From Cacajao melanocephalus (taxonomy: Eukaryota > Chordata > Mammalia > Primates > Pitheciidae): DNA of 64,000 bases. This document shows positions 48,961 to 60,832 of the stretch, piece after piece (position 1 is the stretch's first letter; each line of letters begins with the position of its first letter). Below the pieces are notes generated by a model. It made no database searches. It worked only from the letters and a program-made list of their open reading frames with translations, and was not told the origin of the DNA. The stretch spans positions 78,462 to 142,461 of the forward strand of contig CAUYLG010021521.1 of the NCBI GenBank assembly GCA_963573385.1, given 5' to 3'. A program made the position numbers and the translations under genes.

Positions 48961-50236
48961 GGTTATCCAGTGGCTCAAGCAGGAGTTTTGAATGGCCAAA
49001 TGAAAACCGCCAGAATTACTGCTGCCTAAGAGAAGAGTAAACTGAAAGCAACACTGCACTCCTGGAGGACTGCAGAGATTAGTGCCACCAACAAGAACTG
49101 TAAAGCTACAGAGATGGTAATTGCCCCCACATCTCCTTCAACTCAGCTATTTGGTCTGTGAAGAAAAATGATGGGTCTCAGGGAATGACAGTGGGTTATT
49201 ATAAACTTGACCAACTGCAGCTGCTCTTCCAGGAGTGGTTCCATTGTTTGAACAAATTAGCATGTCAACTGGCACCATTAGGCAGCTATTAAACTAGGAG
49301 ATTATTTTTTTTCATAATACCTGTCAAAAAAAAAACCACCATAAGCTGTTTGCATTTTGCTGGCTATGTTAGCTAAACACCTTTACTGTCCAAGCTCAAG
49401 ACTGTATCTATTCTTCCACCTATTACTACAATTTCATCTGCAAAGACCTTGATCAAACTCTCTTCTATAAACCAATCCTTTAGTCTGTAATATTGATGTT
49501 ATGCCTATTGGACTGAGTGAGCAAGAAGTAGTGATTTCTGTAGATATGTTGGGAAGAAATTTATATGTCAGAGGATGTAATATCAATGTGACAAAAATTC
49601 ATGGAACTTCCTTAATGAAATTTTTAGAGGTAAAGTGATGCAGGCTACGTTGAGATAGCCCTTGTAAGGTGAAATACTAGTTATTGCATCTGGTACCTCC
49701 TACAACCAAAAAAAACCATGGTACAGCATCAATTTTAATTTCAGAGCAACATGTTCTTCATCAGGATGTGCTCATCTGGGTCATTTAACAAGTTATGTAA
49801 AAAGCTGTTCATTTTGAGTAATCCTCAAAGAGCAGGGTCTGCAAAAGTCCAGGCTGCCATGCAAGGTGCTGTAATACGTGGGCCACAGGATACAGCAGAT
49901 CTGATGGTGCCTGATGTGTCAGTGACAGAAAGTAATGCTTTTTAGAACCTTTGGCATGTCCCAATATTTGAATCACAGCACATATCCTTAGAATTTTGAC
50001 AAAGCCATGCCACCTTCTGTGGATAAATATTTGCCTTTGGAGAAAAGAGTTTCGGCTTGCTAATACTTAAGCATGGGCCACCAAGCCCTTGTGCAAACTG
50101 AGCTTCTCATTATGAACCAGAAATTGTTTTATCTCCCAAGCCATAAAGTGGGGTGTGTACAACAGCACTCTGTTATCAAATGGAAGTGCTATATACAAGA
50201 CATACAAGATCAGGTTTGAGCAGACCCTGATGGAAC

Positions 50237-50746
50237 TGTAATAACCTACCCTGGGCTAGCATCACTGACTCCATCTGGGTGATGCTGTAAACTCCAATCT
50301 GGCTTCCCTCTCTCTACCACAGCCCCTTTGGGTGCATAACTGGGTCATGCTGCACTTAGAAGCATTGCAGCTACTGTTCTTAATACTTGTAACCATTGTA
50401 ACCTCATCCTGCTTGGCATCCCTCCCCCCCGCTATTGTAAGAAAAAAGTTTCCCTTTGATCATTGTGTAGGAGGAGGCTGATCACCCCCCTTCTTGGTAA
50501 TTGTATGGAAACCACCTGTGCCCACAGCCCCTTCCTCTAACTTGCTTTTCTGCTTCTGTAAAATTCCGCTTCAGCTAGGTACCTACTCCCCTACCTAAAT
50601 CAAGGTATAAAAGATAATCAAGCCCCTTCCTCGGGGCAGAGATAACTTTGAGCACTAGCCATCTCTCGGTCGCTGGCTAACAAAAAGGACTCTTAATTTG
50701 GAAATCAGTGTGTGGCACATTCCTTCTAACTCACTTGGTTATTACA
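50237..50746 (+). mobile_element. Solo LTR (510 bp) with perfect 10-bp ends and GAAC duplication
   Basis: The element starts TGTAATAACC and ends GGTTATTACA, an exact 10-bp inverted terminal repeat. It is flanked by GAAC on both sides (50233-50236 and 50747-50750). The 4-bp duplication fits a class I (ERV1) integrase rather than the 5 bp of ERVL. A TATA box, TATAAAAG, is at 50606-50613, about 130 bp before the 3' end. There is no internal retroviral sequence, so it is a solo LTR. HERV-L pol reads on both sides, so this LTR is younger than that relic. Family not assigned. Confidence 0.92.
50606..50613 (+). promoter_or_regulatory. LTR TATA box
   Basis: TATAAAAG within the 510-bp solo LTR, correctly placed for a U3 promoter. 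Present activity is unknown. Confidence 0.6.
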
Positions 50747-51830
50747 GAACAATACATGAAAATACAACCTCAAAACCAATGGCCCCTATTCCTACTACAT
50801 TACCTTTGCGTCCCCAGGCTATATTTATAGTCTCATGGGCAATTTCTTACAATTATTACACTGAGAAATAGAAAAGTCAGATCTGATTTGTAGAGAGTTC
50901 TGAACACTAAATAAGCATCATCCAGAAGTGAACGACTTGAGCACTATAGTCCCTTCCTAGGATACCCCTAAAGGGGAGTCCTGAAGGGAAATCTTTCCAG
51001 TGGGCAGAATTTTGAACAATTTATTTGGTGGTTCATTTTGGTTGCAAATAAAGATGGCCAAAGTTATGGATATATATTGATTTTTGAGCTATGACCAGTG
51101 GTTTTGTTCTATGGAAGGGAATTAGAAGGAACATGATTAGAAAATTGGTGACAAGGTGTTCTGGGGAAGAGATATATGGATAGATGTCTAAATGGGCAAA
51201 GAACATGAAGACATTTTTGTTCCTTGTGAATACTCAACGGGGTGACCCCAAAATTAGAAGATATAATAATCAAGTGGATAAAATAACCCATTATTTAGAT
51301 ACCAGTCTCTTTCCTACTCAAAACTGTCATTGGACAATGGGCTCATAGACAAAGTAGCCAGCAGTGGTGGCAGGGATATAGGTCATGCACAGGCTCAGCA
51401 ACATGAACTTTCACTCATAGTGGCTGATCTGGCTAGCCACTGCCGAGTGCCCAATCTGCCAGAAGCAGAGACCAACCCTCAGGGACATTCTCTAGGTGAT
51501 TAATAGCTACCTTTTGGCAGTTTGACTACATTGCACTCTTTCCATCATGGAAGAGGCGGGGTTTTATTCTTACTGGAATAGAAACACTCTGGATATAGAT
51601 ATGCCTCCCTTAAGCTGATTCTTGTGGGAAAAGCACCATTTGTGAATTTATAAAATGCCTTATTGACTATCATGGTATTCCATGTAACATTGCTCCTGAT
51701 CAAGTAGCCCACTTCACAGCAAATGAAGAATGGCAAAAGGCCCATGCTTATGAAATTTACTAGTTTTACCATTTTTCCCACCATCCTGAGGTAGCTGGAT
51801 TGAGAGAAGGGTGGGGAGGCCTAATTAATT

Positions 51831-52864
51831 TATTTTCAATTCTTCCACTCTGCCATCCCCCTTGCGCTATAAAAATTAAGAATTTAACATAGACTTCAAT
51901 AACTACATTCCCAATAGGGTGGTCCTTTTGAATATTACTGTTTAGTTCTATCATTTGAATGTTTATCTAAAAGTCCATGTCTAGATTATTATGTCATTTA
52001 TACATTTACAGGAACTAAAATATTGATGCGATTCAGGATAGATCAAGTAGCTTTATTATACATGAATAAAACTTTTTAACAATGACTGCTAATCTATTTA
52101 GAGACAAATAGAAGAGATTATAAATTCTATTGAATCAACAGAAAATGTCAAATAAACTTGCAATGGGGGTAAAAGAATTCAACAGCTTTAAGCTACAGAC
52201 GCACTAGATAATTCAACATATGAATAGTAGGTGTTCCTGATGCAGAGACGCTAACAAATATAGCAAAAACGCAGATTCAAAGTGATAATGAAAACTAAAT
52301 GCCTTCTTTTGAGCTATAGATAGAAACATACAAATTGTAATAACTTGCATTTTTTTAGGAAATAAATACAATATTGTCTGAATCTTGGAAATATCTTAAC
52401 AATACTTTGAACTGTCATTTGAGGATTAGGAAGTATCAACAAGACAAAATTACAACCAAAAAGGAAAACAAACATTAATGAATAGTGGTCATACAAAAAT
52501 AATATTCTGATTATGTAATATTAATATCTTTTTATAGTACTGTCACTTTAAATGTACAATATCAGTATCTTCTTTTGCAAATCTAAAACTCATGAGATCA
52601 TAGCATTGATTTAAAAAATCACTAAAATTTTCATGTATGAGTGAATAAAATAAAAGTATATTCTAAGATAAGAAAGGGTCAGAATATATGTCATTCATGT
52701 TTTATTTTGAAATACATTTACTGAAGTATACACCTGAGTAGTAGAATATGCAAAAATATACCACATAAATATTTAAAAGTATTAGTATAAAAACAGACCT
52801 AGGAATTGAAGCAGTTAAACAGAGATGCCCTATATATATGGAAAGAAATATAATCGTAAATGCA
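51831..52864. other. AT-rich sequence, nothing recognised
   Basis: No gene and no confident repeat beyond the HERV-L edge. Confidence 0.45.
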
Positions 52865-53110
52865 GCACAGTGATTAATGACATAGGCCTTGCAATCAAAT
52901 AGATCTCAATTCAAGTAATTCAAATCACCTCAGCTAGCTCTGTCACCTTGGACTAAGTTTTTAAACTATTTTAGTTTTGGTGTTCTAATTTGTAAGATGG
53001 GGATAACATCGTCTGTCCCTCATGCAATGTTAAAATTTAAATGACAGAATATATGTGAATGCTTATCACAGACAGAGCTTCGCTGATTAAGTGCTCAGGA
53101 AAGGCAGTTA
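52865..53110 (+). mobile_element. MIR (tRNA-derived ancient SINE)
   Basis: Sense MIR order: gcacagtgattaatgacatagg, tctcaattcaagtaa, agctagctctgtcaccttgga (from 52933), tctaatttgtaagatggggataac (from 52986), ccctcatgcaatgttaaaatttaaatgac, and agtgctcaggaaa at the end. Length near 245 bp is close to full length. Confidence 0.85.
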
Positions 53111-54340
53111 GCAGACGTAGAAAGCAGTAACAGCAGTACAATAAAATTGTCGTAAATCTGTTTCTAAACAGATTTTTTGGCCACCTGAATACTGCAGCAT
53201 GAGACTAAGCGGTACTTGATAAAGTCTAACATAGAAAGAAGGTATTGCAAAGATTGTATGAGTTTACAAATCACAGCAATTCCCTAAGTATATCCTCTAA
53301 AATTCTGTCTATAAAAATCCACGTCTATTATGGAGGGTTGAAAACCTTATCAAAAGAAATGTTTATTCCACCTTCACCATTTATTCTGGTCTTTTTTGTT
53401 GCTTTCATACTAAAAATATTAGCACTCTATACTTAGTAAAAATATTAAATTCTACATTGTATGTAAAATATGGTAGAAAAAATTGCTTATCATTTTGACC
53501 TTTAATCCTGTTATGGGAATGTAACTGAATATGAATTTTAGTTTTGTATATTTAAACACAACCTCCTAACTTAAATAGCTAAAAGTAAAAATGCCTAAAG
53601 AATATCTATTATGTTGTCAGACAACCATTTCAAGTCACCTTGATTGAGAGAACTTAGGCAGAATTTTGCCTATTCATTCTTTAAAAAAAAGTATTTGATA
53701 GAATACTGTTTGTATAATTGTACAATGACCAGAGATGTAGCAATAAACCAAAGACACTAAATTATTTCATTCATAGACTGGTGTCAGAATGATCTCAACA
53801 ACCCACAGCCCACATAAAGATCATGAAATTGAGATTAGTTGATTCAAGTCATGCTTGACAAATTTAGAATTCATCAGCATCCGTTAACACAGGGCATACA
53901 GCCAACACCAGCTGTAATTCAAGATATTAACTCTGTAATGCCCATGAGTTCATTAGAATTTAGCTGACCTCAATAGGTGTTCAGCAGTCAAGCCTATAAC
54001 AAGGACTTCAGTAACACTGGAGGATGAAACTACCATCCTTGTGGTTACCTGTTAGCAGCCCATTCAGGAGCATTCACAGGTTCAGAGTACCTGCATCACA
54101 CTGAAAATGTAATCTACCAGAGACAGAAAATCATTGCAGTCAGTTATCATTCTTGCACAGCCTCCTGAAGAAGGTAGTTCTTGACTTAAAAGCTTTGGTG
54201 AATCTACATTCATGTAAGGGATAAAAGTCATCTTTTGGTTTTTGAAACTTTGTAGCAATGGTTATTGAAAATAGGAATTCATTGAAGCCTTTTTTAGTGA
54301 CTTTCATATAAGGTACTTTTTAAAAACACACGGTGCTTTT
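53111..54340. other. Unassigned sequence, less AT-rich in its second half
   Basis: No gene. The 53640-54230 part has mixed composition and no repeat I recognise. It is the best stretch here to examine for conserved noncoding sequence. Confidence 0.4.
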
Positions 54341-54378
54341 AAAACAAACAAACAAACAAACAAAAAATATATATATAT
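54341..54378. repeat. (AAAC)n-(AT)n simple repeat
   Basis: Five AAAC-type units followed by aaaaaatatatatatatac, directly beside the L1 3' end. Confidence 0.85.
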
Positions 54379-56400
54379 ACTTTAAGTTCTGGGACACACG
54401 TCCATAACATGCAGGTTTGTTACATAGGAATACACATCCCATGGTGGTTTGCTGTACCTATCAACTCGTCATCTACATTGGGTATTTCTCCTAATGCTAC
54501 CACTCCCCTAGCCCCCAACCTGACAAACAGGCCCTGGTATGTATGTTCCCTTCCCTGTGTCCATGTGTTCTCATTGTTCAACAACCACTTATAAGTGAGA
54601 ACATGTGGTGTTTGTTTTTCTGTTCCTGCATCAGTTTGCTGAGAATGATGGTTTCCAGCTTCATCCATGTCCCTCAAAGGACAAGAACTCATCCTTTTTA
54701 TTGCTTCATAGTATTCCATGGTGTATATGTGCCACATTTTCTTTAGGCATTCTATCATTGATGGGCATTTGGGTTAGTTCCAAGTCTTTGCTATTGTGAA
54801 CAGTGCCACACTAAACATATGTGTGCATCTGTCTTTATAATAGAATGATTTATAATTTTTGGGCATATTTTAGTAATGGGATTGCTGGGTTAAATGGTAT
54901 TTCTGGTTCTAGATCTTTGAGGAATCACCACACTGTTTTCCACAATGGTTGAATTAATTTACACTCCCACCAACAGTGTAAAAATGTTTATATTTCTCCA
55001 TATTCTCTCCAGCATCTTTTGTTTCCTGACTTTTTAATGATCACCATTCTAAATGGCACAAGATGGTATCTCACTATGGTTTTAATTTGCATTTCTCTAA
55101 TGACCAGTGATGATGAGCTTTATTTCATATGTTTGTTGGCCTCATTAATGTTTTCTTTTGAAAAGTGTCTGTTCATATCCTTCGCCCACTTTTTGACGGG
55201 GTTGTTGTTTTTTTCTTGTAAATTTAAGTTTCTTGTAAGTTTAAGTTCCTTGCAGATTCTGGATATTAGGTCTTTGTCAGATGAATAGATTGCAAAAATT
55301 TTCTCCCATATTGTAAGTTGCCTGTTCACTCTGATGATAGTTTCTTTTGCTCTGCAGTAGCTCTTTTGTTTAATTAGATCCCATTTGTCAATTTGGGCTT
55401 TTATTGCCATTGCTTTTGTTGTTTTAGTCATGAAGTCTTTGCCCATGCCTATGTCCTGAAAGTATTCCCTATGTTTTCTACTAAGGTTTTTATGGTTTTA
55501 GGTCTTACATTTAAGTCTTTAATTCACCTTGAGTTAATTTTTATATAAGGTGTAAGGAAGGGGTCCAGTTTCAATCTTCTGCATATGGCTAACCTATTTT
55601 CCCAAGACCATTTATTAAATTGGGTATTGGAAGTTCTTGACAGGGCAATCAGGAAAGAGAAAGAAATAAAGAGTAATCAAGTAGGAAAAAGGAAGTCAAA
55701 TTGTCTCTGTTTGCAGATGACATGATTATATATTAAGAAAATCCCATTGTCTCAGCTCAAAATCTCCTTCAGCTGATAAGAAACTTCAGCAAAATCTCAA
55801 GATACAAAATCAATGTGAAAAATCACAAGCATTCCTATACACCAATAATAGACAAACAGAGAGCCAAATAATGAATGAACTCCCTTTCACAATTGCTACA
55901 AAGAGAATAGAATACCTAGGAATACCACCCACAAGGGATGTGAAGGATCCTTTCAAGGAGATTTACAAACCACTGCTCAAGAAAATAAGAGAGAACACAA
56001 ACAAATGAAAAAACATTCCATGCTCATGGATAGGAAGAATCAATATCATGAAAATGGCTATACTACTCAAAGTAATTTATAGATTCAGTACTATTCCCAT
56101 CAAGCTACCATTGACTTTCTTCACAGAATTATAAAAAAATAATTTAAATTCTATATAGAACCAAAAAAGAGCCCGTGTAGCCAAGATAATCCTAAGCAAA
56201 AAGAACAAAGCTGGAGGCATTGTTCTTTTTGCTTAGGATTATCTTGGCTACGTGGGCTAACTTCAAACTATACCACAAGACTACAGTAACCAAAACAGCA
56301 TGATACTGGTACCAAAACAGATATATGGACCAACAGAACTGAACAGAGGCCTCAGAAATAATTCCACATATCTACAACCATCTGATCTTTTGATCTTTGA
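54379..56400 (-). mobile_element. Twin-primed primate L1 with inverted 5' segment
   Basis: The left segment (54379-55625) is antisense L1 from the 3' terminus (actttaagttctgggacac) upstream through ORF2 to the ccatatgcag/ttattaaatt region near 55600. From about 55626 the orientation flips: cagggcaatcaggaaagaga, then sense ORF2 through the RT active-site region (gtttgcagatgacatgatta, 55711) to atctgatctttt near 56390. The two segments are adjacent L1 intervals with only some tens of bases missing, as expected for twin priming. TGCTTTT occurs at 54334-54340 and 56401-56407 and may be a target duplication, but the expected T-run on the left is replaced by an A-rich simple repeat. A fold-back inversion lies inside at 56170-56258. 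Confidence 0.87.
56170..56258. repeat. 39-bp near-perfect inverted repeat (fold-back) in L1
   Basis: Arms at 56170-56208 and 56220-56258 are reverse complements at 37 of 39 positions (the two mismatches are adjacent), separated by 11 bases (agctggaggca). The left arm is ordinary L1 ORF2 sequence. The right arm takes the place of about 15 bases of normal L1 sequence, after which L1 resumes at acttcaaactatac. A template switch onto the complementary strand explains this. Confidence 0.92.
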
Positions 56401-57146
56401 TGCTTTTTATTCTGAATTTTTATCTTTGTTTCTTACAAATGTCGCTGCTTTTCAAAGTGGAATCAACTTATTAAATTATCAACTGTTTGTTGTTCTTTTA
56501 TAGTGATTAAATTACCTTCTAAACTAGAAAATGCCCTAATCCCACATATTATTTCTCTTTGTTTATATGTATATTTAATTTTTTTATGTAGACAATATTT
56601 TTTGAATTTTGACAAGATTTTTTAACAATCCTTTTGCCTTTAAATTTTAGATAATTTCATTTCTTTGTCAACCATTATTTTCAGTATAATGCTAAATAAA
56701 ATTAGCAATTACTAGTATTACTGTGTTCTACCCAAGTTTATAGGGAAACTGCTATCATTCCACAATGAAGAATGGGGCTTAGTACAATTTCTTGTACATA
56801 ACTTTATTTACATTTTAATTTTAGTTTTCTCTAATTTATTTTTTATAATAATAAGATTTGAAATTTAGAAAATAGCTCTGTTTTGCATCAATTAAAATAA
56901 TATTTCTTTAATTAAGGCTTAAATATAGTTTATTTATATAGTTTACCTAAAATTAGGTACTCTACTGCAATAAGCTCAGCTTCATTGAGGTCATTTTTTT
57001 TAATACTACTGGAGCAAGGTTACTATTATTTTATTTAAGATATTTGAATTTATGCTCATGATTTCTATTAACCTGATTTTTCTTTCCTGAACTGCTCAAA
57101 TTCCATTTTTGTATCACGGTCACACTGGCCTCCTAGAATGAGTGGA

Positions 57147-57235
57147 GAAATATGACCTCTGATTCTGTTCTTGTAAAAATTTGTGTACAGTTGAAATATG
57201 ACCTCTGATTCTGTTCTTGTAAAAATTTGTGTACA
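57147..57235. repeat. 46-bp tandem duplication
   Basis: A 46-bp unit starting gaaatatgacctctgattc at 57147 repeats at 57193. The second copy matches the first for its first 43 bases without a mismatch. It lies inside an ancient L1, so the duplication is far younger than the host sequence. Confidence 0.95.
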
Positions 57236-57537
57236 CCTCCTTGCAAGTTTGTTAAAATTATCTGTAAATCTTTATCACATGGCCTGAGGAGTTACTTGTG
57301 GAAAAAAGCGTTAGCCGATGATTCAATATTTTTAACAGCTATAGTATTTCATATTCATGCTATGGCTTTTTGAGAAGGGCTTGGAGCATTATACTTTTAA
57401 AATTACTTATCCATTTTATTGTAGTTTTTCATTTTATTGGCATAGATTTAGCAATATCCTCTTATTCTATTTTTAGTTTGTTCTTTTAAACAATTGTAGC
57501 CACTGTTTCTCGGTTTTATGTTCTCTCTGTTTTTAAC

Positions 57538-57625
57538 TCCCTCTCTCTCTCTTTCTTTCTCTCTCTCTCTCTCTCTCAAACACACACACACACACACACA
57601 CAGACACACACACACACACACACAA
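57538..57625. repeat. Compound (CT)n-(AC)n microsatellite
   Basis: An interrupted CT run followed by an AC run with one AG interruption. Likely length-variable. Confidence 0.97.
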
Positions 57626-58049
57626 TGTTACTGTTGAAGTGTAATTCTACAAAGATCTTTTGGCTAATTTGGTATTTTTCATTGTGTCTTATTTTTCTAC
57701 TTTAATGATTTATGTTCCCTGATTTAATATCACAACACTTCTGCACACATTGGGTCTACTTTGTGGTTCTTATACTTTATATAATAAATAATTCTCAGAA
57801 TTTCTTGATTTTCTAATATAAGAATTTCAATTGTACATTTTAACATATTTGAATGTTGTCGTCTGTCATATGTGTGTCAATAGGTATTATTGTCATTGTT
57901 ATTTTTATTATAAAAGGTTTTACATTTTTATTATGATTTCTATTTTGATCTATGAATAATTTAGAGAATGAATGTTATTTATAAACAGAGTTTTATTTAA
58001 CTTTTCAAACTTATTCCTAACTTAACTACCTTTCATCAGAAAATGTGTT

Positions 58050-58140
58050 ATAATTACATACACACATATATATGTAAATATATATATATTTAATTATATA
58101 TGTAAAATTAATATATATGTAAAAAATATATATTTAATTT
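58050..58140. repeat. (TA)n/(ATAT)-rich tract
   Basis: Irregular TATA and ATATAT runs inside the ancient L1, with several short internal inverted matches. Confidence 0.85.
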
Positions 58141-58289
58141 TGACTCCACTTATGGGAATATATATGCAATTTTGTAAATATTTTCTGTGTTATAGAAAGA
58201 TGAATACTCTCTAATATTTGGTACTACATTTCTGTGTCCATTACATCTATTTAATAAATAAAATTTTCTCTATTTTCAATGATATTTGA

Positions 58290-58700
58290 GGGATCTACTC
58301 AACCTACAATAAATGATATTAACTTAAAAATCCATAAGGATTCAAACATTCAACCAAGATGGATTAATGACAAAGACTAGAATTAATCCTTCTCCTGGAA
58401 ACAAACATAGTAAAAATACAAAAACAATAAACATCAAGACACCCAGACATGACATACAAATAATGACTCTGGCCATTTAGGAATCAACCCTTCTCAACAA
58501 CCAGCTAACTGTTGTGAGATAATTTCCAAGCAGTGAGAGAAATCAAGGCAGAACCAGGCAGTCTGCCTGAATTGAGAAGATGGGGGCTGAGAACCTAAGG
58601 AGAAAAAAATTGTTCTAGAATATGCAGGAGAGTACTGAAGGACAGGCTGCTAGAGAAAAAATTCAACCACATTTTTCCTCTCTAAGGTTGAAATTCACAA
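58290..58700 (+). other. Unassigned block inside the ancient L1, possibly a sense L1 5' piece
   Basis: Breaks the antisense L1 order. Sequences such as caaccaagatggattaatgac and the purine-rich, less AT-rich composition resemble an old L1 5' region in sense orientation, but identification is weak. Confidence 0.3.
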
Positions 58701-59786
58701 GCTTTACTTATAATCCTTAAGTGGATTTATTTTAAATTTTAGCATCCACATTTAATTTAAAAATGTTTAATCTTTATCTCAACAATCTAGGGACCATAAA
58801 ACACATTTAATACTTATAAACACTATTTATTCCTAATTTAAATTCTATTGTTTTCTGCGTGCCTATATTTTCTTTTATATCCCCAGAAATTACATATTAT
58901 TTGTATCATTTTATACATACCATAAAATTATTTGCTTAGATTCATATGCCCTTTAAGTTATTTACTTTGTATTAATTTTAGCATCTTAAATTATCTCTCT
59001 CTAGAATTATCTGGAATAAAAGGTTATTGATTATTAACTCTTTTAGTTTTTATCTGGAAATGTCTTAATTTTATTCTCATTTATGAAAGATAATTTTGCT
59101 GTGTGCACAATTTCATACTAACAGTTACTGTCACTCATTTCTTAGCAGATGTTTCTATTTCTCCCTGGATGCAGCTGTACCTATTAAGAGGTCTGCTGTC
59201 ATTAAAATCTATGTTATGTTTTCATTTTTGACATCATAAAGTCTAGTCTTATTTAACTTCGGTTACAGAGTTTCTCTAGTGTGTGATAGCTATAGATTTA
59301 ATTTTGTTTTTCCAGGGTCATTCATAGCTTCCATCAGTACTGCAATATTTATTGGTGGTATGTTTTCAAATATAATATTCTACAACTCTTTGCATATCTT
59401 CTTTCTGGCAATTCCAATAAAACATATGTCAACTTTTAAACTCTAATCTTGATACTTGTTTATATATTTTGTTTTCTTTCTCATTTTTTTTGTGTTTCTA
59501 TTTACATGCTCTTTAACCTTTTTAACTTTTGGAGGTAATGCTTCTGTTTTCCTCTCACTTTATTTGAATAATACCACTTAATGTCTTTAATAAGTTTTAA
59601 AATTAAATTTGCATATTTTTTATGAAATTCAATTTAAGCATTTGTTCAACTGCTTCGCTAAATAATCATAATAGTTTCTTACTTAAAATTTTTGAATCTC
59701 ACTTCCTATTTTGTTAAACATTTTTTAGGAGTAATATTATTTTGTTTCTGACAACATTTTGACTGTATATAATTTTTTAAAATTCT

Positions 59787-59906
59787 GGGCTGGGCATGGT
59801 GGATCACATTTGTAATCCCAACACTTTAGGAGGATAAGTGGGAGGATCACTTGAATCCAGGAGTTGGAGAACAGCCTGGGCAATGTAGTAAAAACTGCTC
59901 TCTCCA

Positions 59907-59942
<36 letters not shown>

Positions 59943-60118
59943 TAATTAAAATTGGCTGAGTATGGCAGCCTGTACCTGTAGTCCTAACTACTTGGGAGTC
60001 TGAGGTAGAAGGATCACTTGAGTCCTGAAGGTGAAGGCTATCGTGAGCCGTGATTATACCACTGCACTTCAGCCTGGGGAGCACAGCAAGGCCCCATCTC
60101 AAAAAAAATAAAAGAAAA
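59787..60118 (+). mobile_element. AluJ-like element with internal (AAT)n expansion
   Basis: Old dimeric Alu from ggctgggcatggtggatcac to a ctcaaaaaaaataaaagaaaa tail. Left arm has gcctgggcaatgtagtaaaa, an AluJ-like block. The middle A-rich linker has become a (TAA)n run (59908-59941). The right arm is complete with gtgagccgtgattataccactgcac. Divergence suits AluJ. Confidence 0.92.
59908..59941. repeat. (TAA)n microsatellite in the Alu linker
   Basis: About eleven TAA units replace the normal A-rich linker between the Alu arms. Confidence 0.95.
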
Positions 60119-60565
60119 TCTGCTGCCTCTCAATAATGGTGGCATTTTGTTTCTATAATCTCCCTTTTTGGAAATTCCAACACCTAAACAGTAGATACTT
60201 TCTTCCCCTGAGAGCTTGAATTTACTCTTTTAAAGTCCCTGTGTCTGCTAATAAGAGCAAGTTTCACAAAAATGTGAGATTCACAATTTCCTTCTTCTTA
60301 CTGCTGCCTTGAAACTAAGTTCTCATTACCAGTTCTGCTATTGTTTCTTGCTCATAACTTGAATTTTGGCAAGTTTACAGAGACTATCAAAAAGTCCATG
60401 AAACTATAGCATTTTTTAAGTATCAAAATTAGTCTAATGGGCAAATGCAAAAGCCTGCTACCAAAAATTACAGAAAACACGTATCTAGCACACAGAGGAT
60501 ATTTGCAAAATTGACTGTGTATTGCCTATCAAGTAAGCTACAATTTCAAATACTTACGGTTGTGT
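60119..60565. other. Unassigned spacer between two Alus
   Basis: No gene or nameable repeat. Confidence 0.4.

Positions 60566-60832
<267 letters not shown>

Larger units (their letters stand above)
48990..51830 (+). pseudogene. HERV-L (class III ERV) pol remnant
   Basis: Decayed plus-strand pol of a HERV-L-type endogenous retrovirus, interrupted by a solo LTR at 50237-50746. Domains follow in normal order. Reverse transcriptase spans about 48990-49950, with the usual tyrosine-X-aspartate-aspartate site reading Asn-Ile-Asp-Val near 49489-49500. An RNase H-like region lies around 49950-51290. Integrase-like sequence spans about 51300-51825, with aspartate-containing blocks near 51521 and 51698 and a final glutamate-containing block near 51795. 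Frames are broken by many stops and shifts, so no enzyme is made. Gag, the start of pol and LTRs of its own are not seen, so this is an internal fragment. An open piece of 64 codons at 49751-49945 is RT-derived. Confidence 0.88.
56410..59745 (-). mobile_element. Ancient L1 ORF2, long antisense remnant
   Basis: A long, strongly decayed antisense L1. Reversed ORF2 landmarks occur in consistent order moving right: ctggcctcctagaatgagtgg (57126), tttattggcatagattta (57432), gggtctactttgtggttctta (57751), a ctatgaataatttagagaatg block (57950), a gaagtgtattctaat-like 5' region, ggaaatgtcttaattttattctcat (59055) and tttcaaatataatattctac (59363). Interruptions include a 46-bp tandem duplication, two microsatellites and an unassigned block at about 58290-58700. 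It may be more than one copy. No frame is intact. Confidence 0.6.

Noticed and set aside
54334..56407. TGCTTTT repeats as a proven target duplication of the 54-kb L1
   Set aside because: Only seven bases match and the expected T-run next to the L1 3' end is missing, so it stays unproven.
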